Source: Adiantum capillus-veneris (Eukaryota > Streptophyta > Polypodiopsida > Polypodiales > Pteridaceae). Taken from it: a DNA stretch of 64,000 nucleotides. This document shows positions 14,290-25,180 of this stretch, one piece after another. How positions within the stretch are numbered: position 1 is the stretch's first letter; each line of letters begins with the position of its first letter. The notes under the pieces are model-generated. The model was given only the letters and a program-made list of their open reading frames with translations. It was not told where the DNA came from and did not search any database. The position numbers and the translations under genes were made by a program. The stretch covers positions 90,445,680-90,509,679 of the forward strand of contig CM043962.1 of assembly GCA_014529385.2 (NCBI GenBank). Direction: 5' to 3'.

Positions 14290-16280
14290 CTATTCCGCCA
14301 GCTGTAGGGTCAGGTTATCTCTATCCCTCTCGGCATCTAAAATTGATTTGCTGAGCTGCTGACATTCTTCTTCAAATCCTTGCATTCTTTTTGCTGCTGC
14401 TTGATTTTCTTCCTCCACTTCCTGGCATCTTTGCAGTGCCCTTGCTAGGCTGGCATGTAGCTCAGCTTCCCTCTCCTTCTGCCTTTGGCTTTGTCCTTGT
14501 AGAGTGTCTACTTCCATCTTAATATTCACTTCAGTGGCCTTGAGAGCTGCCATCTCGCTTTCCGAACCCATGGACTGCTCTCTCAACCCGGTTAGCTTCG
14601 TCATCACCACATCCCAATCATTGGAGGGTGCGTGCAGATCCACTGTATCTGCGGCAATTTCTTTTAATTCCACTAGCCTAATGCCTTGCATTTGTTCTTT
14701 AGGCCCTGTGCTTTCCAAGTCGAATGCGACTATGGCGGCTTCTTCCTTCGTGTATCCTGCAGCTAGCAGGTCCAAAAATATGTGATAAGAATCATCTGAC
14801 TCTTGTTGCTCACTTCGAGGCTTAGCCTCTTCCTTTGGCTCCGGCTCCTGACTCTAGAGATGGCTTCCAGAGTTCACTCAGATCTCCTTTAAGGGCTCTC
14901 TTTTCTCTGAAGCTCTCCATCAGCCTCTCTAATCTTGCCGCTTTTTGTGACCTTGTTTCTTTTGCAGGCACTTGGGAAAATTCCTTCTTTCCGTTTTTTT
15001 GCTCTGGCTGCTCCTCTTGAACAGGCTCTAGCCGTCTTTTCAGTCTCGTAGCAACCCTTGGTGCTCTTTGTGGCTCGTCCTCTTTGTCTTCTTTGAGCCT
15101 CAGCCAGTCATTCTGGGACGGGGGGTCACGCCATCTTCCTTTTGCGTGCAGTGCCCCATAAATCACCTTAGTGATTAGTTCTCCCGACATTGACTCTAGA
15201 GATGGCTTCCAGAGTTCACTCAAATCACCTTTAAGGGCTCTCTCTACTCTGAATCTCTCCATCAGCCGCTCTAGTCTAGCCGCTTTTTGTGACCTTGTTT
15301 CTTTTGCAGGCACTTGGGCAAATTCCTTCTTTCCTTTCTTTTTCTCTGGCTGCTCTTCTTGAACAGGCTCTAGCCGTCTTTTCAATCTTGTAGCAACCCT
15401 TGGTGCTCTTTGTGGCTCGTCTTCTTTGTCTTCTTTGAGCCTCAGCCAGTCATTCTCAGACGGGGGCTCAGGCCATCTTCCTTTTGCGTGCAGTGCCCCA
15501 TAAATCACCTTAGTGATTAGTTCTCCTGGCACAATATATGTTGGCTTATTGTTACCCATCTTTACTAGGTTGTCATGTATATACGCTGCATAATTGATTA
15601 TCTTTGGGGTGCCTTTCGTCATTGCCCAAGTGAATGTCTTGGCAATTGAACCTGGCGGCATTCTGTACTTTTGTGGCCGCTTCGTGCACATATGGAAGTA
15701 TTGGTTGTACAACTGGCTCATGATTGCCACTCTTGGGTTGGAAATATCTTCAAAGGTGTAGTTTACTTTCTTCTCATTGTACACCTTGACATCATCCCTT
15801 CTTTTAGTTACACTATCCCCCTTGTTGGAGAGGTCTAGTGCATCTGCTACAACCTGCTCAGTGATGATTATTTATGTTTCTGGCCTGCCTTACAGATCGG
15901 TTACTCTGGCCACCCCATCTTCTTTGATGGTTGTCACAAACTCCCAGACTCTCTTTATGTCAACCCTTGCCGGCACTGCTTCAAAATATTTGTGGAGATC
16001 AATCTTCTCCAAGTACCCGGCCATCTTGCTTCTTACGAACTCATTGAGTTCTCGCGGCAGCATTGGTAGCTCGATCACATTCCCTTCAGTGTCTTTGAAC
16101 ACTCCTTGGTAGATCTTTAAGTCGTTGGACTCTAACAGATCTTCCTGGATCCATGTGCTGGTGGGCTTTAGTGTTCCTTTTGGTATGACGAAGGGCTCCA
16201 CTTCTTCTAGATAGTCTTTGATGGTCATTCTTTTCTTCTTTGCCCCGATGACTTCGCGGCTGCCATAGATCCTGTTGCAC
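14290..16280 (-). pseudogene. ORF-Y: N-terminal domain, basic repeat region and coiled coil
   Basis: Three minus-strand blocks, broken by two stops near 15,890 and 15,870 and by one frameshift near 14,800, appear to form one protein. Block 1 (16,228-15,890) contains ELPMLPRELNEFVRSKM and VTTIKEDGVARV. Block 2 (15,784-14,822) begins with NYTFEDISNPRVAIM and KRPQKYRMPPGSIAKTFTW, then becomes rich in Lys, Arg and Glu. Block 3 (14,775-14,290) is a long Glu/Gln/Leu-rich coiled coil. The copy at 35,990-38,169 matches across blocks 1 and 2 (MIKEDGTAQI; ITKEIVVEALKL; AKRPPRY), which supports a real protein family. It resembles the poorly characterised plant transposon-associated proteins that sit beside Gypsy elements. 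No enzymatic motif is visible; a structural or DNA-binding role is a guess. Confidence 0.5.
14845..15528 (-). repeat. 342-bp in-frame tandem duplication inside ORF-Y
   Basis: Two units 342 bp apart, each encoding GELITKVIYGALHAKGRW through LKGDLSELWKPSLES (114 residues). They differ at roughly a dozen amino acids. The period is exactly 114 codons, so the frame is kept. For example, GACTCTAGAGATGG starts at 14,850 and again at 15,192. Confidence 0.9.
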
Positions 16281-16299
16281 TCAGTAGTCTGAAGTTAGC

Positions 16300-18650
16300 G
16301 TTTTTTCCATATTAGCTGAGAAACTGAGTTTTAACTATCCAAATGACTTGAAAATTGAAAATAAAACTTAAAAGGAACTTGTGAAGCTGTGCATGTGCTC
16401 ACAATGAAAATCTGGCCAAAATTTTTCATTTAGACATCCTACGCGTAGGATGTCTTTTTCATCAGAATTGATTCATACTTGCCATGCTGGTAGTGCATGG
16501 CTCATGGAACATGGCTATATGCTTGGATTTGGATTTGGATATCAAAACGTGGATTTTTGGGCTGATTCAAGCTTTAGGTCACAAATTGGGTAGAAAGTCC
16601 ATCATAGGTAGCAATTGATGTCCAAATGGGTTGAAAATTGGTATATGGGCTCTTTGCACCATGGTAGTGGCTCCCATGATGTCACTCTTTGCACAGAAGG
16701 CCTAAATTATGTTGGAGACATCCTACGCGTAGGATGTCTATTTCATCAAAATGACATGAGATTTGTTCTGTGGGTAGTCCTTACATGGCTATTCTCTTGG
16801 ATTTGGATTTGGACAAGGATTGATGCTTGTAAGAGCCTGTGTGGTGGGCTCCAAAAGTGTATCTTGAAGGTGTTGGGGGTCAAAAATGATGAGAATGGCT
16901 TCAAAATTGATATATGAGCTCCTGATGATGAGGTGATTGGATCTGGAATGAACAAACATCCTCTGCAGGCCAAAAAAAGTCAAATAGGCATCCTATGTCT
17001 ACTTCACCAATTTTTGCTTCTGACCACACAGATTGGTTGTTGATGTGTTGGTGAATGTGTTGTGCAAGTTTCATGTAATTTGGACAAGATTTAGTAGATC
17101 TATGGCCCATTATTGCCTCTATGCCCTAACTTTGCATTTTTTCATGCATATGAGGTCAATTTTGGTCCAAATGTGATGAGACTTGGTGGATAGCATGTAA
17201 AGGTCATTCAGAAAATGTGTATGATGAAAAATGTTGGAGTTTGTGCCCAGAAGTGCCCTTGAGACATCCTATGCGTAGGATGTCTCCTGATGATTTTTTC
17301 ATGGATTGTGCTCCTAGTGCCTGCCCTTGGTCCCCGTGAGTCCCTTTTAAGCCTAATTTCAACAAAAAAAGTCAAATGGATAGAGAATAACTCCCTGTGT
17401 GGACTTCAGAGCCTCCGAGCCGTTTTCTGACTTTTGGAGTGCTTTTTGGCGATGAAATTTCTTGATGTTGGTCTCCATAGCTTCCCGATCCCCTGGGGAT
17501 CCTTGCCGTATGGTTTTTGTCGACTTTGGCTTCACCGGAGCTTCATTTGGCAATTTGTCGTTCTAGAAGCACCCGTGGTTGCGTTTACATACCTTTGATG
17601 ATTTGTGGTGGTCTACCACCATAGGACTTGGTTGTTGATGGTCTAGGAAAGCCGCTCGTGAAGTTTGGTGGTGGCAAACGGGCTTGCAGTTTGGCCGCAA
17701 GAGCAATTTGACGCTTTGTGTGTCTCATGCCTTTTCTGAAGTTTAGTGCCGCTTCGGGTCACTTTTTGGTCATGCGGGTCACATAGACTTGTCAAGCATG
17801 TCGAGATGCTCCTACCCATGAATTTTGGTAGCGTTTGGTCGCCGTTTCGCCGATTTCCCATTTGGTGGCCTCTTGCGGGTTTCTAAGAATTAGGGTTTTT
17901 CCCGATGGTTTTCTACTACCTTTGGACATCCAGGATTGGTCTCCTAGGCTAGGGTAAGCTTCCGATGAAGTCTTGTTGCTTTTGGGTTAGCCATTAGGTC
18001 ACCGTCACTACTTGTAGGTCTCTACCGCCCGCTTTGTGTGTGACCCTTACGCTAGTTTTCGGGACATAATGACAAACATGCGCGAAAAGCTCAAGGTGGT
18101 GAGCCTACCTCTCATGTCTGGAGCTTGTCGGGTAGTCGTACGCTTCGTAGAAGCTGCTGGAAGCTCCGTCCGCTCTAGGTGGCAGAAGCTCTCTCCACAA
18201 AATCAATAGTGAGAATGAGGTGAAAATTTCTTATAATGGAGGTCCCCAAACCACTTTTCATGAAATTTGACATGTGCTCCTATCTTCTTGCGAGATGCGG
18301 TTTAGGCTCAAAAATTTCTTAATTTGGACTCCATTTGCTCTGTTTACCAGAAATTTGGCATTTCGGTTAAAACCTGGCCAAAACACGCTTTCCACTCCAG
18401 TCTCATAATTGCACCCCCATTGTACCATAGGTTGTCCTATAGTCACTGATCACCCCCATATTTTTTGTTTTTCATTACGACCGTTTTTCACCTGCTTTTT
18501 GTATTTTTGAAGTTTTTCTGCCGAAAATTAGCAAAATTAAAAGAAAAATAGCAAATCAAACCCAGAAAATCCCCAAAAATCATAATAAATCACAAACATC
18601 ACCGCAAAACATTATATACACTCAAATGGAAAAATTAATGATGTGCAAGA
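16300..18650. repeat. Tandem array (~280 bp) with CGCG-centred palindromes, locus 1
   Basis: Perfect 24-bp palindromes (AGACATCCTACG followed by its reverse complement) lie at 16,432-16,455 and 16,716-16,739. A one-mismatch copy lies at 17,262-17,285, and a collapsed copy (GGCATCCTATGTCTACTTC) near 16,988. Successive spacings are 284, about 272 and about 274 bp. Other unit landmarks recur, such as TTGGATTTGGATTTGG near 16,523 and 16,797. From 17,286 to 18,650 no further palindrome or gene is evident. The array separates ORF-X from ORF-Y. Related arrays occur at 38,170-40,212 and 52,750-54,150. Confidence 0.8.
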
Positions 18651-18670
18651 GAAGGGAATAAGCAAGATGC

Positions 18671-19783
18671 TTATTGGCATTCGTCGTCGAGGTTTCCTGT
18701 TTTCTTTGCAAGTAACATCTGTAGCTCTACTGCTCTCTGTTTAATTGTCTTTTTTGCAAAAGGCAATTGCTTTGCCGAAACTGTTGATAGATCCGTAGCT
18801 GTTTCTATGGAGAAGATTGGCTTGGCCGGAATGGCAGTGAGCCGTAAATTGTTTGCTTTCCATTGGTTTTTTTTTTTTGCCGGTTTTTGTAGATGTTTTG
18901 GTACTTCCTTGGTTGCCACTGGTTTGTTGCTGATTGGCATCCACATAAGTCGGCTGTCCTTTTTCAAATGCAGTTGTCTGCCTTCTGTTGTTGCTTGTAT
19001 TGAAGGGAGTTTCTTTTGCTTTGGTTTTGGTATCCAAATGCGAGTGACATTTGGGTTATTGATGAGCATTTTCTTTGGGATCCATATCTGTTTTATGCGC
19101 TTGGTTTTTGGTTGAACCATCTTCTTTGTTGGAATTCTTTTGTTGCATTGTTGTTTGTCTGCCATATCATTTCTATCCTTCCGCATCCATACTTGCTTCT
19201 ATTGTTTTGATAACCTAGAACTTTGCATTGCGGCCGGTGATTTCGTATGTCTATAATTAGCATGGTTGGCTTTTACCTGATTGTTGGTCTCGGGTATCAT
19301 GTTGCTCTTTGGTGGCATTTTTGCTTTTGGCTCTTTTTCCAGTGATTGCATGGCTTGCAGCTGATTATTCTGGTATTGCTGAGCAAAAGCTATCACTTGT
19401 TGTTCATGTGCATGCTGAATTTTGACTGCCTTTGCATTCCAATCTATCTGCACATTGTACTCTTTTTGCCAAGGTTGCCCCAACATCATTGGGTGTTCTG
19501 TGCTTTCATCCTCCACCACATAGAATTTGTGTGGATAAATATATTGGTGAATTTGTACATGCAATATAGTCCATCCCAATGTTTCCAACGGGTGTGATGT
19601 ACTACTTTCCAGCACTTGAGGAGTAGGATGAAGTTGACCTGTGGATTTGAGGTGTTGGTATAATCTGTAAGAGATCAAATTTTCTTGAACTCCAGAATCA
19701 AGCAATGCCGTCGATTCAACTTGACTGCAATTATTGGCTCCACTGTTTCTTTATCCCACTTCGTCATTCGAATGGCATTGATT
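18671..19783 (-). pseudogene. ORF-X: retropepsin-like domain plus lysine/tryptophan-rich tail
   Basis: A minus-strand reading frame starts near 19,762 (MTKWDKETVEPIIAVK). After a frameshift it enters a retropepsin-like domain with the active-site motif LLDSGVQENLISYRLYQHL (about 19,710) and later YVVEDESTEHPMMLGQPW, NVQIDW. Retropepsins cleave Gag-Pol as dimers with a D-[ST]-G aspartate per subunit. The C-terminal half (19,186-18,671) is basic and repeats a short motif of Lys, Trp, then Pro-Lys or similar (IWIPKK, IWIPKPK, LMWMPIS, NQWKAN), ending IKQRAVELQMLL. A single TAG at 19,199-19,201 separates the halves in the same frame. It starts right after the integrase C-terminus. A homologous copy lies at 46,235-47,120. 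Position after integrase is unusual, because retropepsin normally precedes reverse transcriptase. Confidence 0.55.
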
Positions 19784-21605
19784 CACCATGGTGCTCCACT
19801 TTTTTTTTGTTGTCGCAGAAGTCTTCGTTTTGCAATGCGTTCTTTTGCCTTTGCTTGAGCTTCCTCTCGTACTCGCTGTTTTTCCTTCATTCGTTGTTTT
19901 CCTTGATGAATTTGTTGGAGCATTCCTTGTGTGAGTGGTAGATGATATTTCTTCAGTCGACATCCACTAATCCAGCTCGGCATTTCTTCACCTGCTAATG
20001 TAGCAAGCTTGACAGCTCCACTTGTGATAGATCACTAATCACAAAGGGTCCCATCCCTCGCTTTTTAATTTTCTTGGCATGTTGCTTCAAAGTATAAACA
20101 AGTACGTAATCACCTGTTTTGAACTCTTTAGTACGCACATGTTTGTCAAAAAACTCTTTTTGTTTTCTCTTTTTAGCATAGATTGAAGCTACAGCTCTCA
20201 AGCGGAGTTCATCTAGCTTTTCAAGATCATCTATTCTTGAAGAGAGCTCATGCCCTGTCCATTCTAAGTGTTTTGCTACTCATAGAGTTGGAATTAAAAA
20301 CTCTATGGGGGGTATAGCATTTAGGCCAAACACCATGTTGTACGGTGTTGTTCCTATTGATGTTTTGTAAGCTACCTTGTATGCCCATAGTGTTGAGTGT
20401 AGCTGCTGTCCATTCTAAGTGTTTTGCTACTCATAGAGTTGGAATTAAGAACTCTATGGGGGGTATAGCATTTAGGCCAAACACCATGTTGTACGGTGTT
20501 GTTCCTATTGATGTTTTGTAAGCTACCCTGTATGCCCATAGTGTTGAGTGTAGCTGCTGATCCCAATATGTTCTTGATTCTAACACTATTTTAGTGAGAA
20601 CCGTGCATAATGTTTTATTTGTAGCCGTAGCTTGTCCATTGGCCTGTGGATGGTATGGAGCAGATTTCCTATGTATGACCATGAATTCCTCTAGTAGATA
20701 TTCAATGACTTCATTGAGAAAATGTGTCCCATAGTCACTGACAATTTCTATTGGTAACCCCTATCGTAAAAAAACATTCTCATACAAAAATTGTACAGTG
20801 GTGCGTGCATCTGCTTTTTGTGTTGCCTTAGCTTCGACCCATTTTGTGAGATAGTCCGTAGCCAAAATGATATATTGGGTATGGGTGCGATATGCAGGGG
20901 GTGAGATAGGTCCCACAAAATCAATGCCCCATTTTGCAAATGCTCTTGCTCCCATCATTGGCCGTAGTAGCATCTCATCTCTTTTTATTGGCACCTTGGT
21001 GCACTGACATGCGTCACAACGCTTTACAAACTCTTCAGCATCCATGTGCAATGTAGGCCACCAAATTCCTGCGGTTAAGACAATTTTTGTCGTCTTATCG
21101 TCCGAAAAATGGCCTCCACTTATTCCGCTATGTGCATGTTCTAGAATCAGCAGGTATTCGCTTTCACTTGCATAGATTCTAAGTTGATTGTCCTTTCCTC
21201 GCGTATAGAGTTGGCTCCCAATTAATTGAAAGTCACGAGCTTCCAGCTCTATAGCTTTTTTCCATGCTCTTGTAATGTTCTTAGGAAACGTCCTGGTGGT
21301 TAAGAAATCAATGATATATTGACTTCATGCAGGTGCAATGTTTACCTGAAACAATGTCGCATGATCCACTGGTCGTTTGGCATATCATATAGTACAATTG
21401 GTAACATAAGAATGTGTGTCCGCATACATAGTAGGCCAATAAACCCCTAATTGTTTCAGTCTCTGGTATGTTTTCACTGTTGAACAATGAAATGCACAAT
21501 CCTGGACATGTGCTTCTTCAAGGTAACACTCAAATTCTTCCGGATTTATACATAATCGTAGGATTTGGTCCGATCCTAGATGATACAGCCATCCTACTAT
21601 CAACT
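19770..21605 (-). pseudogene. Gypsy integrase with two H2C2 domains, frameshifted
   Basis: Integrase inserts retrotransposon DNA into the genome. On the minus strand an H2C2-like domain (HVQDCAFHCSTVKTYQRL ... YVTNC, about 21,520-21,370) is followed by a second (HAHSGISGGHF ... VKRCDACQ, about 21,140-20,995). The core follows with WGIDFVGPI (first Asp, about 20,930) and IVSDYGTHFLNE (second Asp, about 20,740). The third catalytic position reads HPQANGQATATNKTL, with Thr where Glu is expected. The C-terminal region has KTGDYVLVY, a frameshift near 20,035, then SWISGCRLKKYHLPL and a basic tail to about 19,783. A 151-bp tandem duplication at 20,256-20,559 also breaks the frame. Inactive as it stands. 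Confidence 0.8.
20256..20559. repeat. 151-bp tandem duplication within integrase
   Basis: The segment from TGTCCATTCTAAGTG (20,256) repeats starting at 20,407 with very few differences, and both copies end GTTGAGTGTAGCTGCTG. The period is not a multiple of three, so it shifts the integrase frame. The low divergence suggests it is recent. Confidence 0.9.
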
Positions 21606-23469
21606 GGAAGTTTTTTGTTTGTCAAATCGTTTGTTGTTTGTAACTCTATTCCATATTATCAAACCCACATCCAAAGGAAATAATGCTAACAATTTCCTGA
21701 GACCATTTGGGTACCAATTCAGCATTGAAAAGATAAGCATCTGGTATGTCATCATCTACTCCTTCAGGATCTTCCTCGCTGTGTATCCTTGAAAGATGAT
21801 CCGCTCGTAGTAGATGGGTTTTACCCTTTTTGACCACCACTGTGAAATCAAACTCTGGCAATATAATAAACCAACGTACAATTCTCCCTGTATTGCATGG
21901 TTTATTTACCAGATACAAAAGAGCTTGATGATCTGTGAAGAACACAAATTTGTTTGCGAGCAAATAATTCCGAAATTTCTTTATAGCATAAATCATTCCT
22001 AACCCTTCTCGTTCGGTGGTTGTGTAGTTCTTTTCCACACTGTTTAACTGTCGGCTTGCATAACAAACTGGAAAATCCATTGTTCCGTCTCCTGGTTGAG
22101 CCAGAATACTTCCAATGGAATATGCAGAAGCATCAATGTGAACATGGAATATCTTTTCCCAATCTGGTGCCTTCAATACAGGTGCTGATATCAGGTTTTC
22201 CTTCAGCTTTTGGAATGAAGTTTCACACTCCTCGGTCCAATCAAAATTGACTAGCAAACGATACAAAAGTTGTGCGATAATCGCATACATGTATATGAAT
22301 CTTCGATAATATCCACAATGTCCCATGAAGGATTGTACTTGTTTCGCATTAATAGGCCTGGGTAGGTCTACAATGACTTTGACTTTGTCTAGGTCAGTTG
22401 TTATGCCATTTCTTGAGACAATGTGTCCTAAGATGCGGCATTCCTTAACCATGAATACACACTTTTTCGGGTTAAGACAAATTCAATATGTCCTGCATTT
22501 TTCAAAGACCTTTTTCAAATGGTCAATATGTTCCTCTCGTAGAAGAGAGTGTACAGACAGATCATCCATGTAAATTTCTAAGAATATTCTTAGGTATTCC
22601 TTGAATGCGTGCGTCATTAACCTTTGGAAGGTAGCTGGGGTATTAGTTAAGCCAAAAGGCATAACTTAATACGCATAAATTCCCCATTCTGTGGCAAACG
22701 TTGTTTTGTGTTGGTCCTCCCTTGCTATTGCCAGTTGGTTGTATCCTGAAAACCCATCGAGAAAGGAATAAGCCCGTTTCTCGGCCACCCACTCAAGTAC
22801 ATGTTCTGTGATGGGCAAGGGATAATTATCCCTTGTGGTGGCTGCATTTACCTTTTTGAGATTTACACACACTCGCAGTTTTCCATTCTTTTTGGGAACT
22901 ACCACAATGGGTGACACCCAATATGTATGTTCGATTTCATAGATGAATTCAGCTTCCATCAGTTTATCAATCTCTTCTTTGATTCGTTTAGCAAATTTGT
23001 CATTATATGTATCAGGACATTGTTTGCTAGGTTTTGCATCTGATTTCAAAGGAATTTTATGTTGGCATATCGATGGATCAACTCCTTTGAGGTCTTTATA
23101 GGACCAAGCAAACACATCTTTATACTTCTTGAGAAGTTGTCTTACCCGTTCTTCTTCTTCAGGCTCTAAATCGTTTGCTATAAAGGCCGGCTGAGGCTTT
23201 TCACCTGGTTCTGCAAGGTCTTTCCTTTTTGCATTTTCTGGCCCATCGTAAGATTCTTGGTTGGTCCTTTCCCTGAATGGTGGTTTCATGATGATTTTTC
23301 TGTCGTGGATGGTAAATTTCCGATAGTGTGATGGTACATTCATGTTTCCCTTTTTCGACTCCTTTTTATCATCACTATCTTCTTCAGTAGTCCATATCTC
23401 GCATAAAGACCGTTTCAGTTCTTGGTATTTCTGTTTACGCTCCAATTTGGTCCACTCTTGGTCTTTTGT
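21606..23469 (-). pseudogene. Gypsy reverse transcriptase and RNase H
   Basis: Minus-strand pol fragment. Reverse transcriptase motifs in order: KNGKLRVCVNLKKVN, FLDGFSGYNQLAIA, a TAA within the strand before VMPFGLTNTPATFQRLM (near 22,666), and the catalytic box IYMDDLSVHS (about 22,575). After a further stop come ILGHIVSRNGI and the RNase H domain with HVHIDASAYSIGSIL, TTTEREGLGMIYAIKKFRNY, FFTDHQALLYL and ADHLSR (about 22,150-21,790). A frameshift near 21,640 leads into the zinc-binding domains. The frame is truncated at 23,469, upstream of reverse transcriptase, so gag and the usual protease are missing. Confidence 0.88.
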
Positions 23470-23826
23470 TGTAAGGAGACCCTACTAACACCAATAGGTC
23501 ACTCTCCCTATGGTCTATGAACCAAAATCCCAACCCAAAACACCCGGTGCAAAATCACACAGACTTCAAAACTTGTTTTAAAAATGACAAAGGTCCTTCA
23601 TTAAGGTCAAAAAATGGTATATATACCTTACAATTCTCAAACCCTAAAGTTCCAAAATCAACCAACTACTCAATCTAACTATCAAAACTGGGATACAATC
23701 TGGAAACTTCTGTAAGTCGCAATATTTACAAGGTGAAAAATCAGGTTTTCCTCAATGAATGAATAATTACAAAAATCATAATCTTCCGAGTAGTTAGTTA
23801 CCATGGGGTGTGTCCAGCTTCTAACA
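23470..23826 (-). mobile_element. LTR (3' LTR of a minus-strand element)
   Basis: A 357-bp segment reading TGTTAGAAGCTGG...CCTTACA on the minus strand, with TG and CA ends. Just upstream on that strand is a polypurine tract (GAGGAGGGGGGAATG; plus-strand 23,827-23,841), the usual primer for plus-strand synthesis next to a 3' LTR. A TATATATACC stretch lies near 23,612. The left ~88 bp recur at 13,904-13,992. It abuts the truncated pol at 23,469, so it belongs to a different copy. Confidence 0.65.
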
Positions 23827-23993
23827 CATTCCCCCCTCCTCGCCTGTGTCGTTCCTTGACATAGCTTTATGGGCTGAAATAGTCTTCAAGTTGAAGGCTG
23901 GCGAGGCGGTTTTTAAGCGCATTTAGGGCCTCTTCGTATCTGATCTTTCTATCTCTATATGGTACCTGCAAAAACTTCATTGTGACTCTATTT

Positions 23994-25180
23994 TTAAGCT
24001 CCACTGCTGAGTAGACTACAAATCTCGAAGTCAAGTTGCTCATCACTAGCCCAAATATCTTTGTTCACACCAAGTGAAGAACCCTGTGCACAACGCTTCC
24101 TCAAATGCCAACATATCATGAGAAGGTAAGAACATACATCTGGCGTAGAAGCCAGAGAGGACTTCTTCGGAAGGTTGGCCACTGAGATCATAGCATAAAC
24201 CTTTATTACCCTTGAGGAATGACATCCATGGGGCGCCTGCTTGCTCTTGCTCATGAAAACTTTGATGCAAGTGAGCAGCATTTGGCAGATTTTATATAGC
24301 ATTGCACATTATAGATCCGGAAGACTTTTGAAATATGACATGGCGCCCATTAGGGTTTTCACCATATATTCTTCTGTCGGCAGTGCCTTTTCTGGAGCAG
24401 GAAACCTCGGGTAGTACAGGCAGGTTGGTCGCTTCTTTGTTATTCCCTCATGTGCTTGCCAGGTCCTTATTCTTGGTACCAGACAAAAAGTAGGATCCTT
24501 TTGTAAAGCCGCAGGTGCTCTTGTGAATAGAATCAAATACCTTGGATTCTTATTCAACTAGCTCAGTCTCCACTTTGGGTGGTCTTTATCTGTGCCTTCT
24601 TCTTGCATGTCTTTGTAAAGCCTCTCTTTGACTTGGAGCAACTCCACCTTTATCAAAGGATACGGAAGGGATTGTTGATGCCATTGCGCATTGATTTGAT
24701 TAGGAGTGATTTGTGTAACGTTGACGGAGTGAAGAACTGTCAACTCCGAATCCATCGTTGTTTTCTACTGATCATCCACCTCTTGTGTAATCTTTTCTTT
24801 CAGTGCATCTTCCTTAGCTTTTGATAGTTGGACCAGTGGCATTGTATCATTTTTTGTTATTTGTACCTGGAATTCATCCTTGCCACCTAGCTCTTCTGAT
24901 GGCTGTGTCTCCATCTCACCAAAAGAAACTGAGGGGATATCTATCTGTGGTTGTTCTGAAGTTCCCGCCTCTTCTTGAGCTTTTGGCCATCCATCTCTTA
25001 GCAACTAATTGATTCTTTTAAGCTCGGCTATTTCTTTTAGCAGCTTTTTCTATCGTTGCACTCGCATCAAATCCAAGTCTCTACGCTGAGACTGCTCCAG
25101 TTTAAGCTCTAGCTCGAGGTCTCTGTTCTTTTTTACTAATGCTTTGTAGACCTCGTCTATTCCTTTGATCAAGGCCATTG
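23994..25180 (-). pseudogene. Coiled-coil ORF next to the 3' LTR (ORF-Y-like C-terminus)
   Basis: On the minus strand, about 25,180-25,030 encodes a Lys/Glu/Leu-rich coiled coil (LVKKNRDLELELKLEQSQ). It is followed by an acidic stretch (SFGEMETQPSEELGGKDEF) and further broken frames down to 23,994. The polypurine tract and LTR follow within about 170 bp, the same order as ORF-Y then LTR-edge at locus 1. I could not align the later segments with ORF-Y. Stops at about 24,762, 24,558 and 24,303 make it a pseudogene. Confidence 0.4.

Larger units (their letters stand above)
13904..23469 (-). mobile_element. Gypsy-type element with extra 3' ORFs (locus 1), 5' truncated
   Basis: Read on the minus strand, the order is reverse transcriptase, RNase H, two H2C2 zinc-binding domains, integrase (23,469-19,770), ORF-X with a second retropepsin-like domain (19,783-18,671), a palindrome-bearing tandem array (about 18,650-16,300), ORF-Y (16,280-14,290) and an LTR-edge repeat (13,992-13,904). 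The 5' side stops abruptly within pol at 23,469, against the LTR of another copy. That all parts belong to one element is inferred from the repeated ORF-X / array / ORF-Y order near 36-47 kb. Nested insertion of unrelated pieces is the alternative. Confidence 0.5.

Noticed and set aside
18807-19210. Plus-strand hydrophobic open frame opposite ORF-X
   Set aside because: Antisense to a lysine-rich tail conserved at a second locus. No transport or membrane family is recognisable.
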